A stretch of 11,876 bases of DNA from Candidatus Jordarchaeum madagascarense (GCA_019056875.1 DXJA01000160.1:1-11876), one strand, 5' to 3'; positions 1 through 8,408 are shown, numbered from the stretch's first letter. Notes: generated by a model from the sequence alone, not told the origin. A program made the numbers and translations.

Positions 1-1101
1 AAGTTCGCTCTTCATTTTCCGCTCGTTTAAGATCAAAGTGGCCATTCTCTTCGCATACTTGATCCGATTCTCTTCCTCCTCATTAATCGGAGTGCGAATC
101 TCAACACGCTCTCCCTTCTTTTTCTCCAACCACTTTTCAACCAGTTCCCTATCCTCAAAATCCCTCTCCACAATAATCTTATCCGGAAGAACCTCCGCAT
201 CAACATAAAACTGCTTAACAAAACCCGAAACCAACTCATCATCCGCCACATCCCCTCTTTCCTCCCTCACAAAGTCCTTTCGCTCCACCATCCTCCCACT
301 CTGAAGAAAAAGAAGCACAATACAAACCCTTCTCCCCAGTTTTTCAAGCCCTATAATGTCGGTGTCCCTAAACTTCACAGACAAAATCTTCTGCCGACCA
401 ATAGACCGCTCCACACCCAAAATCCGATCCCTAATCTTCGCCGCATCCTCAAACCTCAATTCTTGGGAAGCCTTCTCCATCTCCAAGTAAAGCTGCTCCA
501 CCAGCTCCTCCCTTTCACCCCCCAAAAAAAGCAGAAGCTGCTCAACATTATTCATATACTCTTCCCTACTAATCTTCCCCGTGCAGGGAGCAGAACAGTT
601 ATGGATATGATACTCTAGACACGGTCTTTTCATACCCAGTTTTACTGGAGCTTCCGAGCCACAAATACCGAATAAGCGCCGAATATACTTCAGATTCTCC
701 TTAACCTTCTTGAATCGGGTATACGGTCCAAAGTATTTCGCACCATCCTCTACCAGTTCACGGGTAGTAAAAACACGGGGAATCTCCTCGTTCAAGGTCA
801 CCTTAATATAAGGAAAGGATTTGCTATCCTTCCAGGCTACATTATACTTTGGCTGATACTTCTTAATCAAATCACACTCCAGAATCATAGCCTCCGTCTC
901 ATCACCGGTGACGACGTACTCCAGACTAGCAATATTATTCACTAAGGCATCCTTAGCATCAGACTTTCTCGAAGGGGCAAAATACGATTTCACCCGATTT
1001 TTGAGGTTGCGAGCCTTACCCACATAAATAATCTTACCCTTACCATCCCTCATAATATAAACGCCAGGCTTTGAAGGAGCTTCATCAACCTGTTGCTCCA
1101 C
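1..1101 (-). CDS. uvrC: UvrC, excinuclease ABC subunit C (N-terminal 367 codons; 3' end outside window)
   Basis: UvrC makes the two incisions flanking a DNA lesion after UvrB is loaded. Seen here: a GIY-YIG nuclease domain at about residues 9-90, with GVYIMRDGKGKIIYVGKA (Tyr15, Tyr26, Arg31) and a candidate metal-binding Glu75 in MILECDLIKKYQP. Four cysteines (147, 161, 169, 173) have nearly the spacing of the iron-sulfur ligands of E. coli UvrC. A UVR (UvrB-binding) helix pair lies near residues 200-230. The frame is open to base 1, so the C-terminal RNase H-like incision domain and HhH motifs lie beyond the window. The GTG start at 1101 was chosen because the conserved SKPGVY begins 10 residues later and a GGTGGAG purine stretch precedes it; the start overlaps the uvrA 3' end by 17 nt, suggesting translational coupling. 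Third codon positions are strongly G/T. Identity is near certain. Confidence 0.97.
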   Translation of the reverse strand, partial: MEQQVDEAPSKPGVYIMRDGKGKIIYVGKARNLKNRVKSYFAPSRKSDAKDALVNNIASLEYVVTGDETEAMILECDLIKKYQPKYNVAWKDSKSFPYIKVTLNEEIPRVFTTRELVEDGAKYFGPYTRFKKVKENLKYIRRLFGICGSEAPVKLGMKRPCLEYHIHNCSAPCTGKISREEYMNNVEQLLLFLGGEREELVEQLYLEMEKASQELRFEDAAKIRDRILGVERSIGRQKILSVKFRDTDIIGLEKLGRRVCIVLLFLQSGRMVERKDFVREERGDVADDELVSGFVKQFYVDAEVLPDKIIVERDFEDRELVEKWLEKKKGERVEIRTPINEEEENRIKYAKRMATLILNERKMKSEL

Positions 1102-3925
1102 TAGTCTCCACCCCCAAAACCCTCTTCAGAGCATGACCGGTATATGAGGCAGAAAAACTCACAACCTTCTCTGGTGTACCCTCACAAACAATCTTGCCGC
1201 CCTCATCACCGCCCTCAGGACCCAAATCAATAATATGGTCCGCTACCTTAATAACGTCCATATTGTGCTCAATCACAATAACCGTGTTACCGGAATCCAC
1301 AAGCCTACTCAAAACGTTTAGAAGTTGCTGAATATCCGCAAATGCGAGCCCAGTGGTCGGCTCATCCAAGATATACAGTGTTCTTCCGGTGCTTTGTCTG
1401 CTTAATTCTTTGGAGAGTTTTACCCGTTGGGCTTCTCCACCGGATAGTGTGGGGGCGGGTTGTCCTAGTTGAATGTAACCGAGTCCCACATCTTTTAGAG
1501 TTTGGAGTTTCTTCCTTATTTTTGGAATGTTTTCAAAGAATTCTAGTGCTTCGTCCACGGTCATTTCTAATACTTCGTATATGTTTTTCCCCTTGTACTT
1601 GATTTCCAGGGTTTCTCGGTTGAATCTCTTTCCTTTACAGTTTTCGCACCTGATGTATACGTCGGGTAGGAACTGCATTTCGATTTTTATGGTTCCGTTT
1701 CCTTCGCAGGCCTCGCATCTTCCGCTTCTCACGTTGAAGCTGAATCTTCCCGGTCGGTATCCTCTCATTCTGGCTTCCGGAACTATGGAGAAGACTTCTC
1801 TTATGGGAGTGAACACAGTGGTGTAAGTTGCGGGGTTGGAGCGTGGGGTTCGTCCTATGGGTGATTGGTCTATCATGATGACCTTGTCTATGTTCCCTAA
1901 TCCCTCTATTTTATCGTGTTTTCCTGGTTTTTCTAGGGAGCGATAGAACTTTTGTGCTAAGGCCTTATACAAGGTTTCATAGACTAGGCTACTTTTACCA
2001 GAGCCCGAAACTCCAGTTATGCAGATGAACAAGCCTAACGGGAATTTTACATCAATGTTTTTCAGATTGTTCTGTTGAGCTCCCCTAAGAATTAGATGCG
2101 CACCATTACCGTTACGTCTCTGGGTGGGGATTGGTATACGGAGTTTGCCCGAAAGATATTGGCCGGTTATAGAATTTTCGTTAGCCATTATTTCCTCTGG
2201 TGTTCCCGCCGCCACAATCCATCCGCCATTTCTCCCTGCACCTGGTCCAAGGTCAATAATGTAATCCGCTGCTCTTATAGTATCTTCATCATGCTCCACC
2301 ACCATTATGGTGTTACCCAAATCCCTCAGTTCCTTTAAAGTTTCAATCAGTCTCTTCTTATCTCTATGATGAAGCCCGATACTTGGCTCATCTAATATGT
2401 ATATTACTCCGACCAAGCTGCTTCCGATCTGGGTTGCAAGTCGGATTCTTTGGGCTTCTCCTCCGCTTAGAGTTCCCGTCGCCCGATCCATTGTTATGTA
2501 GTTTAGCCCTACGTTCATTAGGAATTTTAATCTGGATTTTATTTCCTTGAGGACTTTTTCCGCTATTTGCATTTCTCTATCGGTGAGTTGAAGCTGGTCA
2601 AAAAATTTCAGGGCCTGTTCGATGGACATTTTGGTGACTTGGGCAATGTTTAGTCCTCCCACAGTAACCGCAAGGCTTTCCGGTTTTAGTCTGTCTCCCT
2701 TGCAGTGGAGGCAGGGGTTCATGTCCATGAATTTTTCAATGTCTTCCCTAATGTATTCGGATTTGGTTTCTCGGTATCTGCGTTCCAGATTGTTTATGAC
2801 TCCCTCAAAGCTTCCCTCATATTCGAAGTATACTCCTCTGTCTCTGTTTTCGTAGAGATATTTGACGCGGTCATTGGTTCCGTACAGTATCATGTTTAGT
2901 TGTTTCTGTGTTAGTTCCTTAATCGGGGTGTACACGCTGAAGCCGTATTTTTTTGCCACTGCTTCTAGTTTACGGAAGTACCAGCTGCCTATTGGGTCGT
3001 TCCATGCCGCTATTGCTCCTTCTGCTAGTGATAGTTCCTTGTCTGGGATCACGAGGTCGGGGTCGATATTTCTAGTGGTTCCCAATCCTCCGCAGTAGCT
3101 GCATGCTCCGTGTGGATTGTTGAATGAGAACATTTGGGGTGTTAATTCCTCAAATCCCAGTCCACATTCCTCGCAGGCTAACCTTCTGCTGTAGATGCTC
3201 TGCTTATCATCATCCACTAAGACTTTTACTACGTCTCCGAACTTGAGGCAGGTTTCAACAGAATCGGTGAGTGTTTTTTGAATATCTGGGCCTATAACTA
3301 GTCGGTCTACTACAAGGTCTATGTCGTGTTTCTTGTTTTTGTCGAGGTTTATTTCCTCCTCTAGGTTCATTAGTTCTCCGTCTATTCTTACTCTGGCGAA
3401 TCCTTCGTTTTTGAGGTTCTCCAAAACTTTGCGGTACTCGCCCTTTCGCCCTTTTACTATTGGCGTTAGTATTTGTATTCTGGATCCTTCTGGGAGACTC
3501 ATTATTCGGTCTACTATCTGCTCGGTGGTGAGCTGGGTGATTTCCTTTCCACACTGCCAGCAATGGGGAACTCCAATTCTTGCATAGAGTAGCCTCAAAT
3601 AGTCGTAAATTTCGGTTATGGTTCCAACAGTGGACCTAGGATTCCTGCTTGGTGGTTTCTGCTCTATGGATATTGCTGGAGATAACCCCTCTATGTATTC
3701 TACGCTGGGTTTCTCCATCATCTCCAAAAATTGGCGGGCGTACGAGGACAGGGATTCAATGTATCTCCTCTGACCTTCCGCGTATATGGTGTCGAATGCT
3801 AGGGAGGATTTCCCGGATCCACTGAGCCCGGTGATGACCACTAGCTTGTCGCGTGGAATCTCCACATCGATATTTTTCAGATTATGTTCCGATGCTCCTT
3901 TCACAAATATCTTGTCTTTAGCCAT
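1085..3925 (-). CDS. uvrA: UvrA, excinuclease ABC subunit A (damage-recognition ATPase)
   Basis: UvrA dimerises, scans DNA for distortion and loads UvrB. The 946 residues match the family's usual length and show two ABC ATPase halves. Half 1: Walker A GLSGSGKS (33-40), zinc cysteines 251/254/275/278 in the insertion domain, signature LSGGEAQR (487-494), Walker B LDEP (511-514). Half 2: Walker A GVSGSGKSS (638-646), zinc finger cysteines 737/740/760/763, signature LSGGEAQR (827-834), LDEP (853-856). A further CxxC (122/125) and CLHC (405/408) are present. After the second Walker B the sequence reads TTGLAFADI where E. coli has TTGLHFADI. The ATG overlaps the end of uvrB by 8 nt and has AAAGGAAAGGT upstream as a ribosome site. 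Third-position base use changes abruptly inside the gene near 2392 and 1378. Identity is certain. Confidence 0.98.
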   Translation of the reverse strand: MAKDKIFVKGASEHNLKNIDVEIPRDKLVVITGLSGSGKSSLAFDTIYAEGQRRYIESLSSYARQFLEMMEKPSVEYIEGLSPAISIEQKPPSRNPRSTVGTITEIYDYLRLLYARIGVPHCWQCGKEITQLTTEQIVDRIMSLPEGSRIQILTPIVKGRKGEYRKVLENLKNEGFARVRIDGELMNLEEEINLDKNKKHDIDLVVDRLVIGPDIQKTLTDSVETCLKFGDVVKVLVDDDKQSIYSRRLACEECGLGFEELTPQMFSFNNPHGACSYCGGLGTTRNIDPDLVIPDKELSLAEGAIAAWNDPIGSWYFRKLEAVAKKYGFSVYTPIKELTQKQLNMILYGTNDRVKYLYENRDRGVYFEYEGSFEGVINNLERRYRETKSEYIREDIEKFMDMNPCLHCKGDRLKPESLAVTVGGLNIAQVTKMSIEQALKFFDQLQLTDREMQIAEKVLKEIKSRLKFLMNVGLNYITMDRATGTLSGGEAQRIRLATQIGSSLVGVIYILDEPSIGLHHRDKKRLIETLKELRDLGNTIMVVEHDEDTIRAADYIIDLGPGAGRNGGWIVAAGTPEEIMANENSITGQYLSGKLRIPIPTQRRNGNGAHLILRGAQQNNLKNIDVKFPLGLFICITGVSGSGKSSLVYETLYKALAQKFYRSLEKPGKHDKIEGLGNIDKVIMIDQSPIGRTPRSNPATYTTVFTPIREVFSIVPEARMRGYRPGRFSFNVRSGRCEACEGNGTIKIEMQFLPDVYIRCENCKGKRFNRETLEIKYKGKNIYEVLEMTVDEALEFFENIPKIRKKLQTLKDVGLGYIQLGQPAPTLSGGEAQRVKLSKELSRQSTGRTLYILDEPTTGLAFADIQQLLNVLSRLVDSGNTVIVIEHNMDVIKVADHIIDLGPEGGDEGGKIVCEGTPEKVVSFSASYTGHALKRVLGVETSGATG

Positions 3926-5885
3926 GCTTTACCTTTCCTTTGATCTCTAACCTGAGTAATGAAATCTTGTCACGAATTGATGCGGCTCTCTCAAACTCCA
4001 GATTAGCCGCTGCTGCTCTCATCTCCCTCTCCAAATCCTTAATGATGTAGGGTAACTCGTCCTCAGTTATGTTTTCAATCTCTATTTCTTCATGTCTTCT
4101 TCCGGTCATATCTCGAATAGCCTTCACAATGGTTTGAGGAGTTATTCCATGCTCCTCGTTAAACTTCATCTGTTTCGCTCGTCGCCGATTAGTTTCATCT
4201 ATTGCTCTTCTCATAGCTCCAGTTACAGTATCCGCATACATTATTACTGTACCGTTAACATTCCTTGCGGCTCTGCCGATGGTTTGAATCAGAGACTGCT
4301 CGGATCTCAAGAAGCCTTCCTTATCCGCGTCAAGGATAGCAACCAAGGATACCTCGGGCAGGTCAAGACCCTCTCTCAGAAGGTTTATTCCTATGAGTAC
4401 ATCGAATTCCCCGAGACGCAGATCTCTTACTATGTCAACTCTGTCTAGAGTTTCAATCTCGGAGTGCAGATACCTTACTCGGACACTCAGATTATCATAG
4501 TACTCGGTCAGATTCTCAGCCATCCTCTTGGTGAGGGTGGTAACAAGCACCCTTTCATTCTTCTCTGCGCGCTTCCTTATTTCACCCAAAAGATCGTCTA
4601 TCTGCCCCTCTACTGGGCGTACCTCTATGCTGGGATCCATGAGGCCGGTGGGGCGAATGATTTGCTCCACCAGCTGTTCGTTCATCTCTAATTCGTAGGG
4701 ACCAGGGGTGGCTGAAACGTATATTACTTGGTTAACTAGGCTTTCAAACTCCTCGAAGTTAAGGGGCCTATTATCAATAGCCGATGGAAGCCTGAAGCCA
4801 TAATCTACCAGCGTTTCTTTTCGGGATCTGTCGCCCTCATACATTCCTCTTATCTGCGGAATTGTTACGTGTGATTCGTCAATAAACATGAGATAATCTT
4901 TTGGGAAATAGTCGATAAGAGTGAAGGGCCTGTCGCCGGGTTTCCTTCCGTCAAGGTGCCGCGAATAATTTTCTATAGCCGGACAGTAACCCACCTCTCT
5001 TAGCATCTCCAAGTCGAATTTGGTTCTCTGCTCCAATCTCTGGGCTTCCAAAAGTTTATTCTTGGACCTTAACTCTTTGAGTCTCTCCCGTAATTCTTCC
5101 TCGATGGTTTCTATAGCCCTTGATAGACTATCGCCGGGTATAACGTAGTGTTTTGCGGGGAGGATGTAAACTTTCTCTTTCTCCATTTTGGTTTTGCGGG
5201 TTAAGGGGTCTAATTCCCGGATTCTCTCGATGCGGTCTCCAAATAATTCGATTCTTACAATAGTGTCCTCATAGGAGGGGTAAACCTCGATTACATCTCC
5301 ACGAACCCTAAACTTACTCCGCTCAAGATTCACATCATTTCGTTCATACTGGATATCTACCAGTTCTCTTAGAATCTCCTCTCTGTTCTTTGCCAGTCCT
5401 CTCTCCAAGAAAAAACCCATGCTCTTATAATATTCGGGAGAACCGAGGCCGTAAATGCAGGAAACACTCGCCACCACTATGGTGTCTCTGCGCTCGGTTA
5501 AAGCTCTGGTAGCGGCGTTACGCATCTTATCGATTTCCTCATTAATCGAGGTTTCCTTAGCTACGTACAGATCTATCTGTGGAACATAAGCCTCGGGCTG
5601 GTAATAATCATAATAACTCACAAAATATTCCACGGCATTCTCAGGAAAGAACTCTTTAAACTCACTGTACAGCTGAGCCGCCAGAGTCTTATTATGCGAA
5701 ATAACCAGGGTGGGTTTCTGAACCGCTTCGATTACATTGGCCATGGTGAAGGTTTTTCCAGAACCGGTAACACCTAACAGGGTTTGATGATGCAGGTTAT
5801 CCTCTAAACCTTCTACCAGCTGCTCGATAGCCTCCGGCTGGTCGCCCTGCGGGGTGTACTCTGATACTAGCTTGAATCTGGGCAT
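3918..5885 (-). CDS. uvrB: UvrB, excinuclease ABC subunit B (damage-verifying helicase)
   Basis: UvrB receives damaged DNA from UvrA, threads one strand behind a beta-hairpin and recruits UvrC. The 655-residue protein is full length and intact. It shows Walker A GVTGSGKT (38-45), the beta-hairpin region starting YYDYYQPEAYVPQ (91-103), the DEAD-box-like DESH (336-339), YVSATPGPYE (389-398) and the helicase segment QTIGRAARN (534-542). A C-terminal UVR domain (about 614-649, ELPYIIKDLEREM onward) would pair with the UVR domain of UvrC. First gene of the uvrB-uvrA-uvrC operon. The ATG at 5885 begins the canonical MPRFKLVSEYTPQGDQP; purine stretches TAGGAG and TAGGAA lie just upstream. No missing key residue was seen. 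Confidence 0.98.
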   Translation of the reverse strand: MPRFKLVSEYTPQGDQPEAIEQLVEGLEDNLHHQTLLGVTGSGKTFTMANVIEAVQKPTLVISHNKTLAAQLYSEFKEFFPENAVEYFVSYYDYYQPEAYVPQIDLYVAKETSINEEIDKMRNAATRALTERRDTIVVASVSCIYGLGSPEYYKSMGFFLERGLAKNREEILRELVDIQYERNDVNLERSKFRVRGDVIEVYPSYEDTIVRIELFGDRIERIRELDPLTRKTKMEKEKVYILPAKHYVIPGDSLSRAIETIEEELRERLKELRSKNKLLEAQRLEQRTKFDLEMLREVGYCPAIENYSRHLDGRKPGDRPFTLIDYFPKDYLMFIDESHVTIPQIRGMYEGDRSRKETLVDYGFRLPSAIDNRPLNFEEFESLVNQVIYVSATPGPYELEMNEQLVEQIIRPTGLMDPSIEVRPVEGQIDDLLGEIRKRAEKNERVLVTTLTKRMAENLTEYYDNLSVRVRYLHSEIETLDRVDIVRDLRLGEFDVLIGINLLREGLDLPEVSLVAILDADKEGFLRSEQSLIQTIGRAARNVNGTVIMYADTVTGAMRRAIDETNRRRAKQMKFNEEHGITPQTIVKAIRDMTGRRHEEIEIENITEDELPYIIKDLEREMRAAAANLEFERAASIRDKISLLRLEIKGKVKHG

Positions 5886-5933
5886 GTTCCTAGTTCTCCT
5901 ACCATAGCCACATCAAACAGTAAGAGCTGCGCC

Positions 5934-5945
5934 AAATAAATATTA
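5934..5945 (-). promoter_or_regulatory. Candidate TATA-like box for the uvrBAC operon
   Basis: On the minus strand this reads TAATATTTATTT, about 50 nt before the uvrB ATG. With the usual archaeal spacing of about 26 nt to the transcription start, it would give a leader of roughly 25-30 nt containing the TAGGAG ribosome site. The surroundings are so A/T-rich that alternatives just upstream (TTTTAAAAT on the same strand) cannot be excluded. Confidence 0.3.
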
Positions 5946-6028
5946 GGATTTTAAAATAAAAATTATTAATTAAAAATTTTTCATAACTAATAGAAGATTT
6001 CAAAATATAAAAAACAGCTACCTTTGCC

Positions 6029-6045
6029 AACTCGAGTGACGAGTT
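6029..6045. promoter_or_regulatory. Interrupted palindrome AACTCG-N5-CGAGTT, possible operator
   Basis: The sequence AACTCGAGTGACGAGTT has perfect 6-bp inverted arms around a 5-nt centre. It is a G/C-containing island in an A/T-rich intergenic region, about 145 bp upstream of the uvrB start and about 195 bp upstream of the HEAT start. It could be a binding site for a dimeric regulator or a small hairpin. No T-tract follows closely on either strand, so a terminator is less likely. Function is inferred only. Confidence 0.4.
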
Positions 6046-6169
6046 TAAACGCCGAGCCTCTGTAATCACAAGAATCATTATTTTTTCATTTCCCTTCCGC
6101 TTTATTCGGTATTATCCAATCTACCCTCCGCATCAATCTGATTCCCCTCATAAATTTTTAGGAATCCCC

Positions 6170-6176
6170 ATATAAG
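6170..6176 (+). promoter_or_regulatory. Candidate TATA-like box for the HEAT-repeat gene
   Basis: ATATAAG preceded by GGAATCCCC lies about 60-70 nt before the possible GTG starts. A transcription start near 6200 would leave a leader of about 30-40 nt containing the GAAGGA ribosome site. A second A/T box (TAAATTTTTA at 6151-6160) is an alternative. Confidence 0.3.
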
Positions 6177-6239
6177 TAAATAATGCAAATTAGATTAGAC
6201 TATATGTAAATTTAATTATCAAAGAAGGATGTGAAAATT

Positions 6240-6737
6240 GTGGACGCAAATAAAGATATTGAAGCCTTGATAAAAACCCTAAAGCACAGTAAAGACTCAG
6301 AAACTCGAGCGAAGGCGGCAGAAGCGTTAGAAAAAATTGGAGATAACAGAGCAGTTGAACCTCTGATTCAAGCTCTGCAGGATAGAGATAGTTATGTTCG
6401 TTTAAGAGCCGTCTTAGCCCTGGGAGCCTTAAAAGAGGGGAAGGCGGTGGAACCCATCATCCAAGTTCTCAAGGGTGATGAAGAGGTGAATGTCCGGGCG
6501 GGGGCAGCATGGGTGCTTGGAAGGATAGGAGATTCCAGCGTTACTGTTCCCTTAATTAATGCTTTAAGGGATGAAAGTAGCCAGGTTCGATTATACGCAG
6601 CAATGGCTCTGGGACTGGTGGGAGATTATAGAGCAGTAACTCCTCTCCGAAAGGCTATGAGGGACAAAAATAATAACGTCCGGGAAGCTGCATATGAAGC
6701 TGTAAAATGGGTCGCAGATAGAATTGAAATAGATTGA
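6240..6737 (+). CDS. Small HEAT-repeat (PBS-lyase-type) protein
   Basis: A soluble protein of about 165 residues made almost entirely of five tandem alpha-helical HEAT repeats of about 31 residues, each with the pattern AVEPLIQAL...D...VR..AA.ALG.IGD. Clear examples are RAVEPLIQALQD, KAVEPIIQVLKG, VTVPLINALRD and RAVTPLRKAMRD. Such repeats form curved scaffolds for protein-protein binding; in the PBS-lyase-like group the partner is usually unknown. No signal peptide, membrane segment or catalytic motif is present. Two GTG starts are in frame: the one at 6231 lies only 1 nt after GAAGGA, while the one at 6240 allows normal spacing and is preferred. The gene stands alone, divergent from uvrBAC and convergent with the kinase operon, so context does not identify a partner. 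Confidence 0.85.
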   Translation: MDANKDIEALIKTLKHSKDSETRAKAAEALEKIGDNRAVEPLIQALQDRDSYVRLRAVLALGALKEGKAVEPIIQVLKGDEEVNVRAGAAWVLGRIGDSSVTVPLINALRDESSQVRLYAAMALGLVGDYRAVTPLRKAMRDKNNNVREAAYEAVKWVADRIEID

Positions 6738-6868
6738 AAATTAATTAACATTTACAATATAGAGAAAAAGGTTTCTACTTCTGGGTAATGGGAGAAAGAA
6801 TTTTGAAATAACTAATATTAAAATATTGGAGGTAGTGATTCTCAAAGTCCAGTAGGATATCAAGCTTT

Positions 6869-6874
6869 AAAAAA
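6869..6874 (-). terminator. T-tract downstream of the ADP-kinase operon
   Basis: Six consecutive A on the plus strand give a T6 tract on the minus strand about 42 nt past the kinase stop codon, followed by TTTATA-rich sequence. Archaeal RNA polymerase commonly terminates at such T-runs without a hairpin. No similarly strong T-run was seen for the HEAT gene in this 178-nt convergent gap. Confidence 0.3.
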
Positions 6875-6915
6875 TATAAAGAGAAACGGGTGGAAATCTG
6901 CATATGCTAATTTCT

Positions 6916-8391
6916 TTACCTTGTTTTTTGTTCTCGGCGTGTTAACGCTTCTTCAGCTGCGAGGCTGGCTGAACAAATGGTGTCTCCCAGTCCCACCGTT
7001 GCCCGTGGTTCCGTTAGGTTTGAGGAAACGAAGATTATGGAGGGCTCTATTTCTGTGAATCCGTCTTTTAGGAACTTTTCTTGGGAGTAGCCTTCCTCAT
7101 TTTCTAGAAATGTGGCGAGTCTCTGGTGTTCTGTTAGAGCTTTTCTACTTATTTTTAGTTCGCCGCTTTTTAGGGCTTTTTCTGCATCGTTAATTGTGGG
7201 AAAGTTTCCGGTGTAGGCTAGGGTTGCTGCGAGCAGTGCGCCGAATAGTACCGAGTGCAATTCATTTTGGGGTTTGATTCCGTGGAGGGAATTTATGAGG
7301 CACAGGGAGTATTCTCTGTTGTGTATAATTATACGGGACAACCGGAATTTGTCCATTATTTTTCTTGCTCCTAAGTAGGTTTTGATCGAGTTTAGGGCCC
7401 TTATTTCGTTTAGACCGTCTCTGTGTCCTATGGTGTAAAGATTATCCGCTAATTCGCCCTCGTTCAACCCAATGGAATTCACATTTAGTGTGAGAAGATT
7501 TAGAGTGGATTTTCTAATTTTGTCGTCAGCAACAAATCCTATCTCGCTGTGTATTCGAAGTTCTGGATTTCGCTCCTTCCAAGATTTGATCAAGTCTATA
7601 GTTTTTTTTATGCATTCTTCAGGTTTTGAACCGTCGGGATAATTGCTCTGAAGCATATGATATCCGGAGAGCATAGCGGTTCCCACTTCGGATATCACTT
7701 CAAGTGTACCTTCTTGGAAGGCGGGGTCAATTTTTAGTTTGACGTTCTCGTCATCGTAGGTTGCTATGAATCGGTTTTCAACAGGTGCTTTTACGGTTTC
7801 CTTGTTTATTTGTACTGAGAATTGGTCGTCGAACTCAAATATCCAGTGTATGAAAATTTTATCGTTTTCTCTCGCTGCTTCTAAGGGCTTTTTGAAAACG
7901 ATCTTGTTTCCTTCTATTCGCGGTATGAGGATTTCTCCCCTCTTTGTGGTGAATTGCTCGGCTTGTATCGGGGGTAGAGCCACAACATTGGGTATGACTG
8001 TGAATCCCAGCAGAGCCAACACATTAGTCATTATTCCACACTGTCCACCCATGCGGAGTTTGTCGTAACCAAAAGTCGACTTAATCATGTCTCTGATTTT
8101 GGGGTCGCGAATAAACCATTCCTCGCCCTCACCCGTTTTGGCGCATAAAAGAATACCAGCTAATACATCGGGGAATGTTCTTATTTCTCTTGGGGGCTTC
8201 TTCAGCTTGGACTGAATTTCTTTTTCCAAGTTTTTTTCAGCTATAACCTTTTTTACTTCTTCGCCTTTAATATGTCTCAAGCCGTCTATGTTAGTGTTTA
8301 AGCCCGTGATAAACATACGGCAGAGTCCGATGGACTTTCTGACCTCCTGCAGAGCCTGTAAATACGTTTTAGTCCATTCTTCTGCAAACAT
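6916..8391 (-). CDS. ADP-dependent glucokinase/phosphofructokinase family sugar kinase
   Basis: Phosphorylates a hexose or fructose 6-phosphate using ADP rather than ATP as donor, the characteristic kinase of modified archaeal glycolysis. Its 491 residues are slightly longer than the usual 450-480. Seen: the N-terminal sugar-binding segment GLNTNIDG (30-37), MGGQCG (114-119), the metal-associated HSEIGF (281-286), GLNEGEL (308-314) and the C-terminal VGLGDTI (466-472), whose Asp470 is the expected catalytic base. The substrate (glucose, glucosamine or fructose 6-phosphate) cannot be told from sequence alone. The gene starts 17 nt after the end of the extended SIS reading frame, with GGTGA a few bases before the ATG, so the two are probably one operon. 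Codons of the 3' third (below about 7430) favour A/C in third position more than the rest. Confidence 0.93.
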   Translation of the reverse strand: MFAEEWTKTYLQALQEVRKSIGLCRMFITGLNTNIDGLRHIKGEEVKKVIAEKNLEKEIQSKLKKPPREIRTFPDVLAGILLCAKTGEGEEWFIRDPKIRDMIKSTFGYDKLRMGGQCGIMTNVLALLGFTVIPNVVALPPIQAEQFTTKRGEILIPRIEGNKIVFKKPLEAARENDKIFIHWIFEFDDQFSVQINKETVKAPVENRFIATYDDENVKLKIDPAFQEGTLEVISEVGTAMLSGYHMLQSNYPDGSKPEECIKKTIDLIKSWKERNPELRIHSEIGFVADDKIRKSTLNLLTLNVNSIGLNEGELADNLYTIGHRDGLNEIRALNSIKTYLGARKIMDKFRLSRIIIHNREYSLCLINSLHGIKPQNELHSVLFGALLAATLAYTGNFPTINDAEKALKSGELKISRKALTEHQRLATFLENEEGYSQEKFLKDGFTEIEPSIIFVSSNLTEPRATVGLGDTICSASLAAEEALTRREQKTR

Positions 8392-8408
8392 AAAAATTCA
8401 CCACATTT

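Larger units (their letters stand above)
5886..6239. other. A/T-rich divergent intergenic region between uvrB and the HEAT-repeat gene
   Basis: About 350 nt with no credible coding frame. It should hold the promoters of both the uvr operon (leftward) and the HEAT gene (rightward). Visible elements are an A/T-only block around 5950-5990, the interrupted palindrome at 6029-6045, a T6 run at 6081-6086, and TATA-like boxes on each side. Its length is generous for an archaeal divergent promoter, so an unrecognised small RNA or operator array is possible, but I see no structured RNA. Confidence 0.6.

Noticed and set aside
33..251. A 72-codon minus-strand frame rich in Arg, Met and Trp.
   Set aside because: It overlaps uvrC in another frame on the same strand; uvrC reads without interruption with clear family motifs.
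6824..6915. A strong GGAGGT motif (6828-6833) followed by an open plus-strand frame reading GGSDSQSPVGYQALKNIKRN and onward into the 3' end of the kinase gene.
   Set aside because: No ATG, GTG or TTG lies at usable spacing in that frame. The GTG at 6835 is only 1 nt from the motif and opens a six-codon frame. The rest is antisense to a certain gene, so chance is the simplest explanation.
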